A DNA stretch of 64,000 nucleotides, from NCBI GenBank assembly GCA_963819885.1, contig CAWFXV010000023.1, forward strand, positions 95,008-159,007, given 5' to 3'. Numbering within the stretch: position 1 is the stretch's first letter; every line of letters starts with the position of its first letter. Position numbers and translations under genes: made by a program. Under the pieces are notes generated by a model. The model worked only from the letters and a program-made list of their open reading frames with translations, searched no databases and was not told where the DNA came from. This DNA comes from JACVRX01 sp963819885. GTDB lineage: Bacteria > Actinomycetota > Actinomycetes > Jiangellales > Jiangellaceae. Shown piece after piece: positions 18,939 through 27,205 of the stretch.

Positions 18939-19501
18939 TTATGCGGCTTTCACCCGGACGCCAGAGCGCCGGACGCCGATGACGTGGTCCGGGTCGGCCA
19001 ACACCTGAAGGTCTGCGATCGGGTCGGCATCGAGACCAATGACATCTGCGTCGTATCCATCAGCCAGCAGGCCGCTTCGCGGCGCCTGCGGGCCGAGAGT
19101 CTGGGGGCCATTCGCGGTCGCGGCTTCGATCGCCTCCAACGGCGTCAGGCCTGCCTCGACGAGTAGCGGCAGCTCGCGGCCGTTCCGGCCCCAGGAGTCG
19201 GGCAGCTCAGGGCCGCTGAACGCGATGTCGGTGCCCATCGCGATGGTCACCCCGCGTTCGTGTGCCAGCGCGACTGCGGCAGCGTGCCGGTCGGCGATCG
19301 CGGCCATCTTCACCTTTGCGTACGGCGGCAGTTCGTCGCTGTCGAGAGGGCGCCGGTCTCGCGCATGGCGTCGCAGACCTCATCGTCAAGGTAGGTGCCG
19401 TGCTCGATGGTGCGCACTCCGGCTTCTAGCGCTGCCAGCATGCCCGGCTTGCCGTGACAGTGCGCGGCGACGACCCGCTCGGCCATCGCCGTTCGCCGCA
19501 C
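18939..19501 (-). pseudogene. C-terminal remnant of an imidazolonepropionase-like amidohydrolase
   Basis: The first piece reads AERVVAAHCHGKPGMLAALEAGVRTIEHGTYLDDE, with the metal-ligand His motifs HCHG and EHG of COG1228 amidohydrolases. After RETGAL about a dozen residues are lost and the frame changes. The second piece reads KMAAIADRHAAAVALAHERG, IAMGTDIAFSG and the C-terminal motifs PLEAIEAATANGP and DADVIGLDADPIADL. The N-terminal half (HxH motif and first strands) is absent, as a stop lies just upstream of 19501. It is non-functional as assembled. Confidence 0.7.
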
Positions 19502-19732
19502 GGCTCACCGCCTTCGACATCGCCCACGCACCCGCACCCGGCGTCGGCTGGCCATAACCCCACCCCAGCAACGGGAAGCTCGCCAGTTACGGCGTCCCTC
19601 CGGCGTCCTGTTGCGGACGAGGATCATCGCGCCACAGAAAACGCTTCTCGCAGTTCGCTAGCCTGCCGCCGCCCAGCCATCTTGTAACTGGGTGGCAATG
19701 TACGTTGCTTGAAACCAGTCACGGAGGCTGCG

Positions 19733-21214
19733 ATGAGCAGGTATGCCCAGGCGACGCCGGCCGCGCTGACCGAGGGGGACCCCGCCGAGCTCGGCCTGCT
19801 TACGCCCACGGTGGAGCAGGTGCTCCCGGCGGTCGAGGAGTTCTGGCGGTACGCCGACCGTGACGACGCCGCACATGCCCGTCCTGGCTGGCTGGCTCGG
19901 CTCGACGGCGACCTCCCCGAGGTAGGCGGCGGGATCTCCGCCGTGGTACACGACCTCACCGACGTGATCATTCCGAACGGCTCGCGGATCAGCGAACCGG
20001 GCTGGAGCGGCTTTATCACGACCGGTCCGACAACGTCCGCGGTGACAGCCTGGCTCGCTTCGGCGGCCGTTGGCGGGCAGCGCTACATGGTGCACGCCTT
20101 CAACCACTTGGAGCGGGTGGCACTGGACTGGATCGCCCAACTCTGCGGCATTCCCGCCAAACATCAGGGGGTACTGTCCAGCGGCGGCTCTACCGCGAAC
20201 CTGGTGGCGCTCGGTGCTGCCCGGCAGTGGGCGTTCGAACAACGCGGCATAGACATATCCGAGAATGGGTTGCCCGGTGGAGTGCGCGCCAGGGTCTACG
20301 CCTCCGAGCAGGCTCACCACACGATTCAACGCTCGACCGCGGTGCTTGGGTTGGGCCGGACCGGGACCCGGCACGTTCCCTGCGATGCCGCTGGCCGGAT
20401 CGACGTGGCGGCGCTGCGGGCGGCACTGATCGAGGACCGGCGCGATGACGTGGTCCCGGTCGCGGTGGTGGGAATCGCGGGCACTACAGACACCGGAGCG
20501 ATAGACCCGCTCGACGACCTGGCCGAGGTCGCGCGGGAATTCGGGGCCTGGTTCCATGTCGACGGCGCGTACGGCCTGATCGCCGCCGCATCCGAGAGCT
20601 TGCGTCCGGCGTTCGCCGCGGTCGCGCGAGCCGATTCCGTCATCGTGGACCCACACAAATGGCTGGCCACTGGCGTTGGCTGTGCGGCCACCTACGTTCG
20701 GGACGCCGCACTGCTGCTGCGGGCGTTCGCCCAAGGCGAGGCCGCCTACCTAGAAGGCGCCTTCTCCTCTGATGAGCACGACGCTCACGTCCAGTTCGAC
20801 GGTATTGGGGTCCCGTACATGGACATGGGCGTCGAGCTGTCGTCACCGAGCCGCGGAGTGCTGGCATGGGCAGTACTCCGGGAGCTGGGCCGAGCCGGCG
20901 TCGCGGCACGAGTGGAACGGCACGTTGGTTTCGCGCAGCACGTCGCCGAGCGGGTTCGTGCGCACCCGCGGCTGGAGTTGCTGCTGGAGCCGGAGCTGTC
21001 GGTGGCCTGCTTCCGCTACGCCGCCGACGACGCGGTCAACGCCGAGATCTTGTTGCGGCTGCGCCGCACGACCCGGTCGATACCGACCTCGACGACGGTC
21101 GGCCGACACCTGGCAATCCGGCCGTGCTTCATCAATCCGCGCACCCGGCTCGAGGATGTGGACGCGCTTGTCGATGATGTCATTGCGATTGGCGACGAGC
21201 TGACCACCGCATAG
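19733..21214 (+). CDS. Group II PLP-dependent amino-acid decarboxylase-like enzyme
   Basis: A 493-residue protein with the fold-type I decarboxylase pattern: GVLSSGGSTANLVAL (phosphate contact), YASEQAHHTIQRS (aromatic/His stacking), VVGIAGTTDTGAIDPLD, FHVDGAYG (Asp to the pyridine N) and the Schiff-base lysine in DPHKWLATG. It is related to aromatic-L-amino-acid decarboxylases, which release CO2 from an amino acid; the substrate is uncertain. The ATG at 19733 follows CGGAGG; an in-frame TTG at 19709 lacks a ribosome site. It is intact although its neighbours on both sides are gene remnants. Confidence 0.88.
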   Translation: MSRYAQATPAALTEGDPAELGLLTPTVEQVLPAVEEFWRYADRDDAAHARPGWLARLDGDLPEVGGGISAVVHDLTDVIIPNGSRISEPGWSGFITTGPTTSAVTAWLASAAVGGQRYMVHAFNHLERVALDWIAQLCGIPAKHQGVLSSGGSTANLVALGAARQWAFEQRGIDISENGLPGGVRARVYASEQAHHTIQRSTAVLGLGRTGTRHVPCDAAGRIDVAALRAALIEDRRDDVVPVAVVGIAGTTDTGAIDPLDDLAEVAREFGAWFHVDGAYGLIAAASESLRPAFAAVARADSVIVDPHKWLATGVGCAATYVRDAALLLRAFAQGEAAYLEGAFSSDEHDAHVQFDGIGVPYMDMGVELSSPSRGVLAWAVLRELGRAGVAARVERHVGFAQHVAERVRAHPRLELLLEPELSVACFRYAADDAVNAEILLRLRRTTRSIPTSTTVGRHLAIRPCFINPRTRLEDVDALVDDVIAIGDELTTA

Positions 21215-21437
21215 GCGCGCCGCCCGAAACGGCAGCGTCCGCGCCGCGCAGCCACGACCGGGCGGGTGGCCGTAGTGGTTCGCGCAGCCGCCCGCCGGCG
21301 CCTCCGGTGTTACGAGCTCTTCGGCCTGGTTTCGGACAATGGAGTTCCGGCCTTAGCTCAAGCCCTCGGCATCGGTGGCTTCACACGCTCGCGGCCGAAC
21401 CATCGGCCGGCCCGGTTCCGTAGCACGACCACTCATT

Positions 21438-21540
21438 TCAGCTCGTGATAGGCCGCGGCTGCAGCAGCCACGGTTTCCCGCCCGAGAGGGCCCATTCGAT
21501 GTCCTCCCGCGGGCCGAAGAGCCGCTCGCAGGTTCTGAGA
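21438..21540 (-). pseudogene. Tail of a PEP/pyruvate-binding (PPDK N-type) domain
   Basis: About 34 codons on the minus strand read RLFGPREDIEWALSGG then LLQPRPITS and stop. The pair EWA...LLQ.RPIT is the well-known end of the nucleotide/PEP-binding domain of PEP synthase and rifampin phosphotransferase proteins. The sequence upstream of it does not continue the domain, so only the last piece of the gene remains. Confidence 0.55.
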
Positions 21541-21921
21541 ACTACGAAATTTGATGGCGTCGCCGCGGGTCATGTGGCCGGCTCGTGGCTGGCCATGACG
21601 TCGATGATGTGGGCGAGGGTGGTGTTGGCGGTGTGCAGGTCCGCCTCGCCGATCTCGGCTCCGAGCTGGTCGGCCCTGGCGCGTTGGGCCTGTCCGGACA
21701 CGCCGGGGCGGTTCACCTTCGACGCCGGCGGCCACGACCCGGCGCACCAGGTACCCGAGATCCTCGCCGGCGACATGCGCGAGTTCTTCACCAAGCTCAG
21801 CTGACGAATTTCGCGATCACCACATGCTCTGTGGGCTCGGCACGGAGGCTCGCATCCTCGGGTGTGCAACCCGGGATCCGGCGGCCTTCGCAGCTCTCAT
21901 GCGGCCCAGCATCATCGGCCT
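21541..21921. other. Region without an intact gene; possible hydrolase tail
   Basis: No complete gene is seen. On the plus strand the last ~20 codons before a TGA at about 21804 (GGHDPAHQVPEILAGDMREFF) resemble the C-terminal His motif and final helix of an alpha/beta hydrolase, but the sequence before it does not. A minus-strand frame over the same stretch gives no recognised family. Confidence 0.3.
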
Positions 21922-22072
21922 CGGCTCGACCTATGCCGACGTTACGGGATCGCGCGCTTGGAGATCTTCGGCTCGTTGACCCGCGGCGAAGGAGCGAGCG
22001 ACAGCGATGTTGACCTGCTCTATGAGCTGGCTCCCGGCAGGGCGCTTGGATGGGAGATCGCCAGCATCGTGT
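21922..22072 (+). pseudogene. Fragment of an MNT-type nucleotidyltransferase (MntA-like antitoxin)
   Basis: About 50 codons read DLCRRYGIARLEIFGSLTRGEG then SDSDVDLLYELAPGRALGWEI. The GSxxRGE and DxD pattern is the active site of minimal nucleotidyltransferases, which often pair with HEPN (HepT) toxins. The sequence diverges after the DxD strand and runs antisense into the RidA gene, so the third catalytic Asp region is missing. No HEPN partner is visible nearby. Confidence 0.6.
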
Positions 22073-22116
22073 CCAGCCCTTTCGAGTGTCGCCGTCGGTC
22101 ACGGCGGCCTGGCCAC

Positions 22117-22555
22117 CTAGCCGATCTCCACGACGGCCTCGATCTCGACCGCGAAACCCAGGGGCAGTGCGGCGACCCCGACAGCGGACCGAGCGGGTCG
22201 ACCCGCGTCCCCGAAGACCCTGGCCAGCAGATCTGTGGCGCCGTTGGCCACCAGGTGCTGCTCGGTGAAGTCGGGTGCTGAGTTCACGAAGACGACGACT
22301 TTCACCACCCTGGCCACGCGCGACAGATCGCCCAGCTCGGCTCGGACGGTGGCGAGCAGGTTGAGCATGACCGCTTCGGCGGCACGGGCACCCTGCTCGG
22401 TCGTCATCGTCTCGCCCAGGCGGCCGGTATGCACCGGGCGACGTGTCCTCGAACGCACCGTGGCCGGAGAGGAACAGCAGGTCACCGCTGCGGACGGCCA
22501 TCAGGTAGCTGCCGACCGGGACGTTCGGGACGGGCAGGGCGAGATCGAGGGTCAT
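22117..22555 (-). CDS. RidA/YjgF-family protein (one frame change)
   Basis: The N-terminal frame begins MTLDLALPVPNVPVGSYLMA and reaches LFLSGHGAFEDTSP; the next frame continues HTGRLGETMTTEQGARAAEA, AELGDLSRVARVVKVVVFVN, FTEQHLVANGATDLLARVFG and RSAVGVAALPLGFAVEIEAV, all RidA-like, giving ~145 residues. The change fits one extra C in TCGCCCGG, a likely sequencing error. RidA proteins deaminate reactive enamines, although this subgroup lacks a clear view of the catalytic Arg. Its ATG overlaps the stop of the upstream cupin gene, so the two are coupled. Confidence 0.82.
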
Positions 22556-23010
22556 GACGGCACCGGGATCGAGTCGTAGCGCGCCGAGATCGCGGCTCGG
22601 GCAGCGGGGTCACGGATGGCGTTGGGCGGCAGCGTTCCGAGCTCGAAGAACATCTCCTCGAGGCCTCCGGGCACCATCAGGGTGAGGAACCGGCCACCAC
22701 CCTCGGCCGCCGAGATCGTGTGCGCGGTCCCGCGCGGGACCAGGATGTACATCCCCGGAGTCGCCTCGATGGCCTCCTCGCCGACCGTGAACGTGAACAG
22801 GCCATCGAGCACAAAGAAGGACTCCTCGAACCCGCGGTGCAGGTGCGGCACGGTCCACGGACCCGCACCGGCACCGTAGAACTCGGCGAGGGTGAATGCG
22901 CCACCCGTGTCGGCTGCGCCGCCTGCCAGGACCCGCATGGACACCACGCCCAGGTTCACCGAACGCCCTTCGCCTGGAAGCACGGTGTGTGCCGTGCCCG
23001 GTCGCAACAT
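22552..23010 (-). CDS. Cupin-domain protein, upstream partner of RidA
   Basis: A 152-residue protein. Cupin motif 1 is TVPHLHRGFEESFFVLDG and motif 2 is VPRGTAHTISAAEGG. The longer open frame begins at 23124, but the ATG at 23010 has GAGGAAAGGAAG upstream and matches where cupin sequence starts. It is transcribed divergently from the HxlR-type regulator at 23117, with ~107 bases between them, and is translationally coupled to the RidA gene. Together they look like a small-molecule detoxification or catabolic pair controlled by the regulator; the substrate is unknown. Confidence 0.84.
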   Translation of the reverse strand: MLRPGTAHTVLPGEGRSVNLGVVSMRVLAGGAADTGGAFTLAEFYGAGAGPWTVPHLHRGFEESFFVLDGLFTFTVGEEAIEATPGMYILVPRGTAHTISAAEGGGRFLTLMVPGGLEEMFFELGTLPPNAIRDPAARAAISARYDSIPVPS

Positions 23011-23068
23011 CGCCACCACTTCCTTTCCTCGACACCCAGGGTGTTCGGATGTGCACGAAGCAGCAATA

Positions 23069-23079
23069 TCAGAATCTGA
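23069..23079. promoter_or_regulatory. Candidate operator between cupin and HxlR genes
   Basis: TCAGA and TCTGA form a perfect inverted repeat with one base between, in an AT-richer patch of the divergent intergenic region. Its position suits binding by the adjacent winged-helix regulator. This rests on symmetry alone. Confidence 0.3.
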
Positions 23080-23116
23080 AGTTGCCGACGGGTCCGGTCG
23101 GCGGGACAGTGAGAGT

Positions 23117-23800
23117 GTGCGCACGTACGGTCAGTTCTGCCCGATCGCCCGCAGCTCGGAGCTGCTCGCAGAGCGGTGGACGCCGATCATCGTGCGCAAC
23201 CTGTTGAACGGCTGCCGCACCTTCAACGAGATCCGCCAAGGGGCGCCTGGAATTTCCACCGCACTGCTGGCCCAACGGCTCGAGGCGCTGGAACGCGCCG
23301 GCATCCTGGTCCGCGTCCAGAAGCCGCATGGCCGTGGCGCGACCTACCAGCTGACCGGGATGGGTGAGGCGCTCCAGCCGGTGTGCGACGCCCTCGGGCA
23401 GTGGGGGGCACGTTGGCTTGAGATCGAGCCCCGGCACCTGGACCCGGCGTACATCCTCTGGGCCACCCTCAAGCTCGTGGACGTCGAGCAGATCCCCGAC
23501 GGCACCACAACCGTGCGGTTCCAGCTCAAGGACCACCCAGCCGACAGCTACTGGATGCTGCTGCGACGACCGCGCCCCGAGCTCTGCACCCGCAGCTCCG
23601 GGTACGTCGAGGACCTGATCTGCCGTACCGATGGCCAGACCCTCACCGACCTGCACCTGCAACGCACGACGTACACCGCTGCGCTGCGGTCAGGCAGACT
23701 GACGCTGGAAGGACCGCCGTCGCTGGCCCGGAAATTCCGCACCTGGTTCAAGACCAGCCCGTTCGCCGACTACCTACCCGAGCGAGCAACCGACGCCTAG
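23117..23800 (+). CDS. HxlR-type winged-helix regulator with SCP2-like C-terminal domain
   Basis: A 227-residue protein. The HxlR pattern is CPIARSSELLAERWTPIIVRNLLNG followed by FNEIRQGAPGISTALLAQRL and LVRVQKPHGRGATYQLT. The C-terminal ~110 residues (DGTTTVRFQLKDHPADSYWM, then LRSGRLTLEGPPSLARKF) look like a sterol-carrier/SCP2-type ligand pocket, common in this regulator subgroup. The GTG at 23117 is the most reasonable start: the longer frame runs through the divergent cupin gene. It probably senses a small ligand and controls the cupin-RidA pair. Confidence 0.87.
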   Translation: MRTYGQFCPIARSSELLAERWTPIIVRNLLNGCRTFNEIRQGAPGISTALLAQRLEALERAGILVRVQKPHGRGATYQLTGMGEALQPVCDALGQWGARWLEIEPRHLDPAYILWATLKLVDVEQIPDGTTTVRFQLKDHPADSYWMLLRRPRPELCTRSSGYVEDLICRTDGQTLTDLHLQRTTYTAALRSGRLTLEGPPSLARKFRTWFKTSPFADYLPERATDA

Positions 23801-23847
23801 GCGCGATGGTCTGCGCGTGCCCGAGGCGACGCGCCTTCACGAGGCAT

Positions 23848-23976
23848 TCAGGGATACAGCCTCAGCTCGGGCGGCCGCATCTCCGCTTGCGCGGAGACGC
23901 CGTTGTGCTTCTCCGCCAGATGGACGAAGGCATCCAAGGTCGCGGCATCGAGTGGCTGGATCGCATACGCACTCAT
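23848..23976 (-). pseudogene. N-terminal stub of a GNAT-like protein
   Basis: The 42-codon frame starts MSAYAIQPLDAATLDAFVHLAEKHNG, which matches the beginning of a group of GNAT-type acetyltransferases in which a Cys/Trp-rich loop follows. Here the sequence turns into unrelated residues and stops. No ribosome site is obvious. It is likely a truncated remnant. Confidence 0.4.
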
Positions 23977-24051
23977 GACGCCCCCGTTTGCAGGCTCAGG
24001 TCACCTGACGGATGAAGGCAGCGTAGATCCGCTGATGCGGGGCCGCAGATC

Positions 24052-25014
24052 TCATGCCAGGGCACTGTGTTCGATGATTCGGGCCAGGTGATCAAGGTCG
24101 CGGTCGGAGGTGACGAAATAGGAGAGCCCGTACCGGCTCTGGCGTGCCTGCAGGTCCTCGTAGATCTGCCCGGGTGATCCAATGAAGACCGACGGCATGG
24201 CCCACACGTCCTCGCAAGTCGTCCCGGTCCAGCCTCGCTGACCGATGAGCGTTTCGGTGTCGCGGCGCCGTTGGTTGGTGAGGACGAATGTTGCGAAGGT
24301 GCTCAGTTCCAGTTCCTGGAATCGCTCTCCCGCGGCGGTCTCGAGGATGTCAAGCTTCGCGTCCAGGGCGGCCGGACTGCGGTCGGCCGCGTCGTCCGTG
24401 TCGTCGTCCCCGCGGATGGGTGCGGGCAGGATGCCGACGATGTCGGCGCGGCGGGCGGCGAGGGCGAGCATCTTCGGCCCGCCGCCGCCGATCACCAGCG
24501 GCGGGCGCGGCTGTTGGATCGGCATGATCGGTAAGTGAAGCGAGTCGATGGTGTAGTGGGTGCCGTGCAGGGTGACGGTCTCGCCTGCTAGGAGGGCAGC
24601 GATGACTCCGACGGCTTCCTCCAACCGGGCGATACGCGTCCGAGCAGCGTCAAAAGAAATGCCCATCTGGTCGTACTCGCCGCGTAGCCAACCGGCGCCG
24701 AGGCCGAGTTCGAGCCGGCCGCCTGACAGCCAGTCGATCGTTGCTGCTTCGTGCGCGACTAGCGCCGGGTGCCGGTAGTCGTTGCTGAGCACCATCGTTC
24801 CCACCCGCAGCCGGGTGGTGTGCGCTGCCGCTGTTGCTGCCATCGCCAGCGGCGCCAGTTGCGGCCCGAATGGCGCTGCGGCGATGTGGTCACGGATCAG
24901 GACCGTGTCGACCCCCGACTGCTCGATACGGCGGATGTGACCGAGCCACCCTCGGCGGTCCGGGAGGATCTCATTCACGACCGCGAACCGGAGCCGCCGG
25001 TGTGAAATCGACAT
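24052..25014 (-). CDS. LLM-class F420-dependent oxidoreductase
   Basis: A 320-residue luciferase-like monooxygenase-fold protein: DTVLIRDHIAAAPFG, LRVGTMVLSNDYRHP, ATIDWLSGGRLELGLGAGW, then PPLVIGGGGPKMLALAARRADIVGI, which places the phosphate of the cofactor. Strand order and the GAGW and GGGGPKML motifs match actinobacterial F420-dependent members. Hydride transfer from F420H2 to an unknown substrate is inferred. The gene stands alone; the upstream 130 bases hold no gene. Confidence 0.88.
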   Translation of the reverse strand: MSISHRRLRFAVVNEILPDRRGWLGHIRRIEQSGVDTVLIRDHIAAAPFGPQLAPLAMAATAAAHTTRLRVGTMVLSNDYRHPALVAHEAATIDWLSGGRLELGLGAGWLRGEYDQMGISFDAARTRIARLEEAVGVIAALLAGETVTLHGTHYTIDSLHLPIMPIQQPRPPLVIGGGGPKMLALAARRADIVGILPAPIRGDDDTDDAADRSPAALDAKLDILETAAGERFQELELSTFATFVLTNQRRRDTETLIGQRGWTGTTCEDVWAMPSVFIGSPGQIYEDLQARQSRYGLSYFVTSDRDLDHLARIIEHSALA

Positions 25015-25147
25015 GGACTCAATCCCTCTAATCTCTCCTGATGGTGCGCCGATATCCGGGACGATATCCGGCGAGCTGGTGCCGGCGCCCCAACGGTTGC
25101 AGCGGATTCGCGGGCGAGTCGGGCCTCACCTCCGCATCGTGGAGGGC

Positions 25148-25597
25148 TTAGCGCTGTAATCCGTCCCAGGACCAGTGCGGAATGCGCAGGCCATCTGGCA
25201 CGTCGTCCGCGGACTCGTGATAGCGGGACATGGTCGTTGTGGTCGCCCAGGCGAAGTAGTCGTGCAGCACTGCCCGGACCGGGTCGTTCTGGGACAGTGC
25301 GACGTCCGTCATCGCCTGATCGAAGCAGGCGATCGCTCGCCGATCCATCTCCTCGTGCGGTCCGTTGCCGCTGTGGATCCGCACCACCGAGGTCTCATCG
25401 CCATAGGTATCGGAGTAGGTCGTCGGGCCACCGAGTGCCTCGGCCCAGTAGGCGGCGAGGCGCTCGCTGTGCTTGGGGTGGAAACCATGGCTGAACGCGT
25501 GGCTGACCACCTCGTCTGCCATCACCCGGGCGTGCCACGCCATGGCAAGGCGGAGCAGACCCTCGTCGCCACCCGCGGCCTCGTACACAGTCTGCAC
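25148..25597 (-). CDS. Group II truncated globin-like protein
   Basis: A 149-residue globin with helical pattern YEAAGGDEGLLRLAMAWHARV, HPKHSERLAAYWAEALGGP and YSDTYGDETSVVRIHSGNGP, followed by EEMDRRAIACFDQAM. The Trp and the EALGGP/YS segment are typical of group II truncated globins, and a His in the RIHSGNG segment is in the place of the proximal ligand. It probably binds O2 or NO with heme in the cytoplasm. It starts at an ATG at 25597. Confidence 0.82.
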   Translation of the reverse strand: MQTVYEAAGGDEGLLRLAMAWHARVMADEVVSHAFSHGFHPKHSERLAAYWAEALGGPTTYSDTYGDETSVVRIHSGNGPHEEMDRRAIACFDQAMTDVALSQNDPVRAVLHDYFAWATTTTMSRYHESADDVPDGLRIPHWSWDGLQR

Positions 25598-25724
25598 GTC
25601 CCAAGGATGGCAGCGGCCAGGTCAATTGCGCTGGTGCCGATATCCGGACGTCCTTCGACGGCGCACGCGGTAGCCACGTGAACCGGCAGGTTACGAAGAT
25701 GCGGGTGCGTGTCGGTGATCGTGC

Positions 25725-25914
25725 TAGCGTGGTGTTGGTTGCATATGTATTTCCTCGCCGTTCGTGAACGCCCGCGGATTCTTACTCCGACGGGCGCTTT
25801 CCATTCCGCGGGCCTCGAGCTTCGATGTCCAGATACGGGGATACGCACACGGCGGCAGCCCAGGACCGGCAAGCAGACCGGCCTGTACCCGCAGCACAGA
25901 CAAGGAGCACAACA
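25725..25914 (+). promoter_or_regulatory. Promoter and long structured leader of the cold-shock gene
   Basis: TAGCGT at 25725-25730 is a plausible -10 box, which would give a leader of about 175 bases. The leader holds CGCCCG and CGGGCG arms around a 16-base loop with an AU-rich centre (25766-25793), then CCGCGGGCC and further pairing options, and ends in AAGGAG seven bases before the GTG. Long structured leaders that respond to temperature are typical of csp genes. No in-frame gene fits this stretch. Confidence 0.45.
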
Positions 25915-26118
25915 GTGGCTCAGGGCACAGTGAAGTGGTTCAACGGCGAGAAGGGCTTCGGCTTCATCGCCCAAGACGGCGGCGGCGCCGACGTGTTCGT
26001 GCATTACTCGGCCATCGCGGCTGAGGGCTACCGCTCGCTGGATGAGAACCAGCGCGTGGAGTTCGAAATCACCCAGGGCCAAAAGGGCCCGCAGGCAGAA
26101 AACGTGCGCCCGGTCTGA
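25915..26118 (+). CDS. CspA-family cold-shock protein
   Basis: A 67-residue single cold-shock domain with GTVKWFNGEKGFGFI (RNP1 KGFGFI) and VFVHYSAI (RNP2), ending GPQAENVRPV. The GTG at 25915 preceded by AAGGAG is the start; the ATG at 25825 would add 30 residues with no family match. The protein binds single-stranded nucleic acid as an RNA chaperone. The length and intact motifs mark it as functional. Confidence 0.95.
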   Translation: MAQGTVKWFNGEKGFGFIAQDGGGADVFVHYSAIAAEGYRSLDENQRVEFEITQGQKGPQAENVRPV

Positions 26119-26281
26119 CCCGACCCCCGGCCACCAAAACCACGCCGAGCGGCCCACCGCCAAGGTGGGCCTCTCGCACGTTGCGCGCGGGGACCCTGAC
26201 CGCGTCGGCCACAGCCGGCGCCCGGTCCACAATGGGCATGTTGCGCGCCGTCTCCAAGGTCGAACAGATGGGACGTTTCAG

Positions 26282-27082
26282 ATGGAAACCCTCCTCGTGA
26301 CAGGGGGAACGGGTCACCTTGGCCGAGATCTGGTCGACGTTCTCAAGGACCGCTACCGGGTGCGGGTGCTTGCCCGCACGCCCGGTCACGATCCGGCGGT
26401 CGAGTGGGCCAGAGGCGATCTTGGCACGGGCGAGGGCGTTGCCGAGGCGATGGCCGGCGCGCAGTCGGTCGTGCACGCGGCAACCTTCTCGCCCGCGGCG
26501 CGGCGCGGTTTCCTGCTGCCGAGCGATTTCTTCCGCAGCCCATCCGGTGTCGACGTGGACGGCACCAGTCGGCTCATCGACGCAGCACACGGGGCTGGCA
26601 TCGAGCACTTTCTCTACGTGTCGATCGTCGGGGTTGAGCGCACCCCGCTGCCGTACGCCCGGTTGAAGCTGGTCGCGGAGACGCTCGTCCGTCGGTCCGC
26701 ACTGCCGTGGTCGGTCGTGCGGGCGACCCCGTTCTACTGGTTGCTTGATCGCATGCTCGGCAAAATGATGCGCCTGCCGCTCTTGCCGCTGCCCGTCGAT
26801 CTCCCCGTGCAACCGGCCGATACCGGCGACTTCGCTCGGTACCTGGCCGAATGCGTGGCTGACGGGCCAGGTGCGGATAGGGCCGACTTCGGTGGCCCTG
26901 AGGTGCTCAGCCTCGGGGAGATCGTGAAGCAGCATCAGGATGCTCGTGGTGTGCATCGCCGGATCCGGCCCGTGTCGCTCCCCAAGGCCGCCGCCCGAGT
27001 GGCCGACGCTCTTGTCTGTCCGAACGGCCGCCGAGGCCAAACGACCTGGTCCGTGTGGCTGAGCCAGCAAGGAAATGCGTAG
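26282..27082 (+). CDS. NAD(P)-binding NmrA/SDR-like protein
   Basis: A 266-residue atypical SDR. The dinucleotide motif is LLVTGGTGHLGRDLV, followed by VVHAATFSP, the strand-4 motif HFLYVSIVGVER with YARLKLVAETLV (Tyr-x-x-x-Lys), and ATPFYWLLDRMLG. It resembles NmrA-type sugar-nucleotide epimerase-like proteins of actinobacteria. The ATG at 26282 begins the Rossmann motif directly. It is the intact counterpart of the broken SDR at 1019. Redox or regulatory role is unknown. Confidence 0.85.
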   Translation: METLLVTGGTGHLGRDLVDVLKDRYRVRVLARTPGHDPAVEWARGDLGTGEGVAEAMAGAQSVVHAATFSPAARRGFLLPSDFFRSPSGVDVDGTSRLIDAAHGAGIEHFLYVSIVGVERTPLPYARLKLVAETLVRRSALPWSVVRATPFYWLLDRMLGKMMRLPLLPLPVDLPVQPADTGDFARYLAECVADGPGADRADFGGPEVLSLGEIVKQHQDARGVHRRIRPVSLPKAAARVADALVCPNGRRGQTTWSVWLSQQGNA

Positions 27083-27205
27083 CGAGGCGTTACCGGACCC
27101 GCCGCGATCCGCGCTCACATGCCGCTTTCCGTGCCCCGTGTGGTGTCATCAGGGCACCGAATGAAGTGCTCGCCTGACCCAGCCTCGCCTCGGCGTACGG
27201 GAAGG

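Noticed and set aside
21922..22072. Active MntA-HepT toxin-antitoxin pair
   Set aside because: Only the first active-site strand of the nucleotidyltransferase remains, and no HEPN gene is adjacent.
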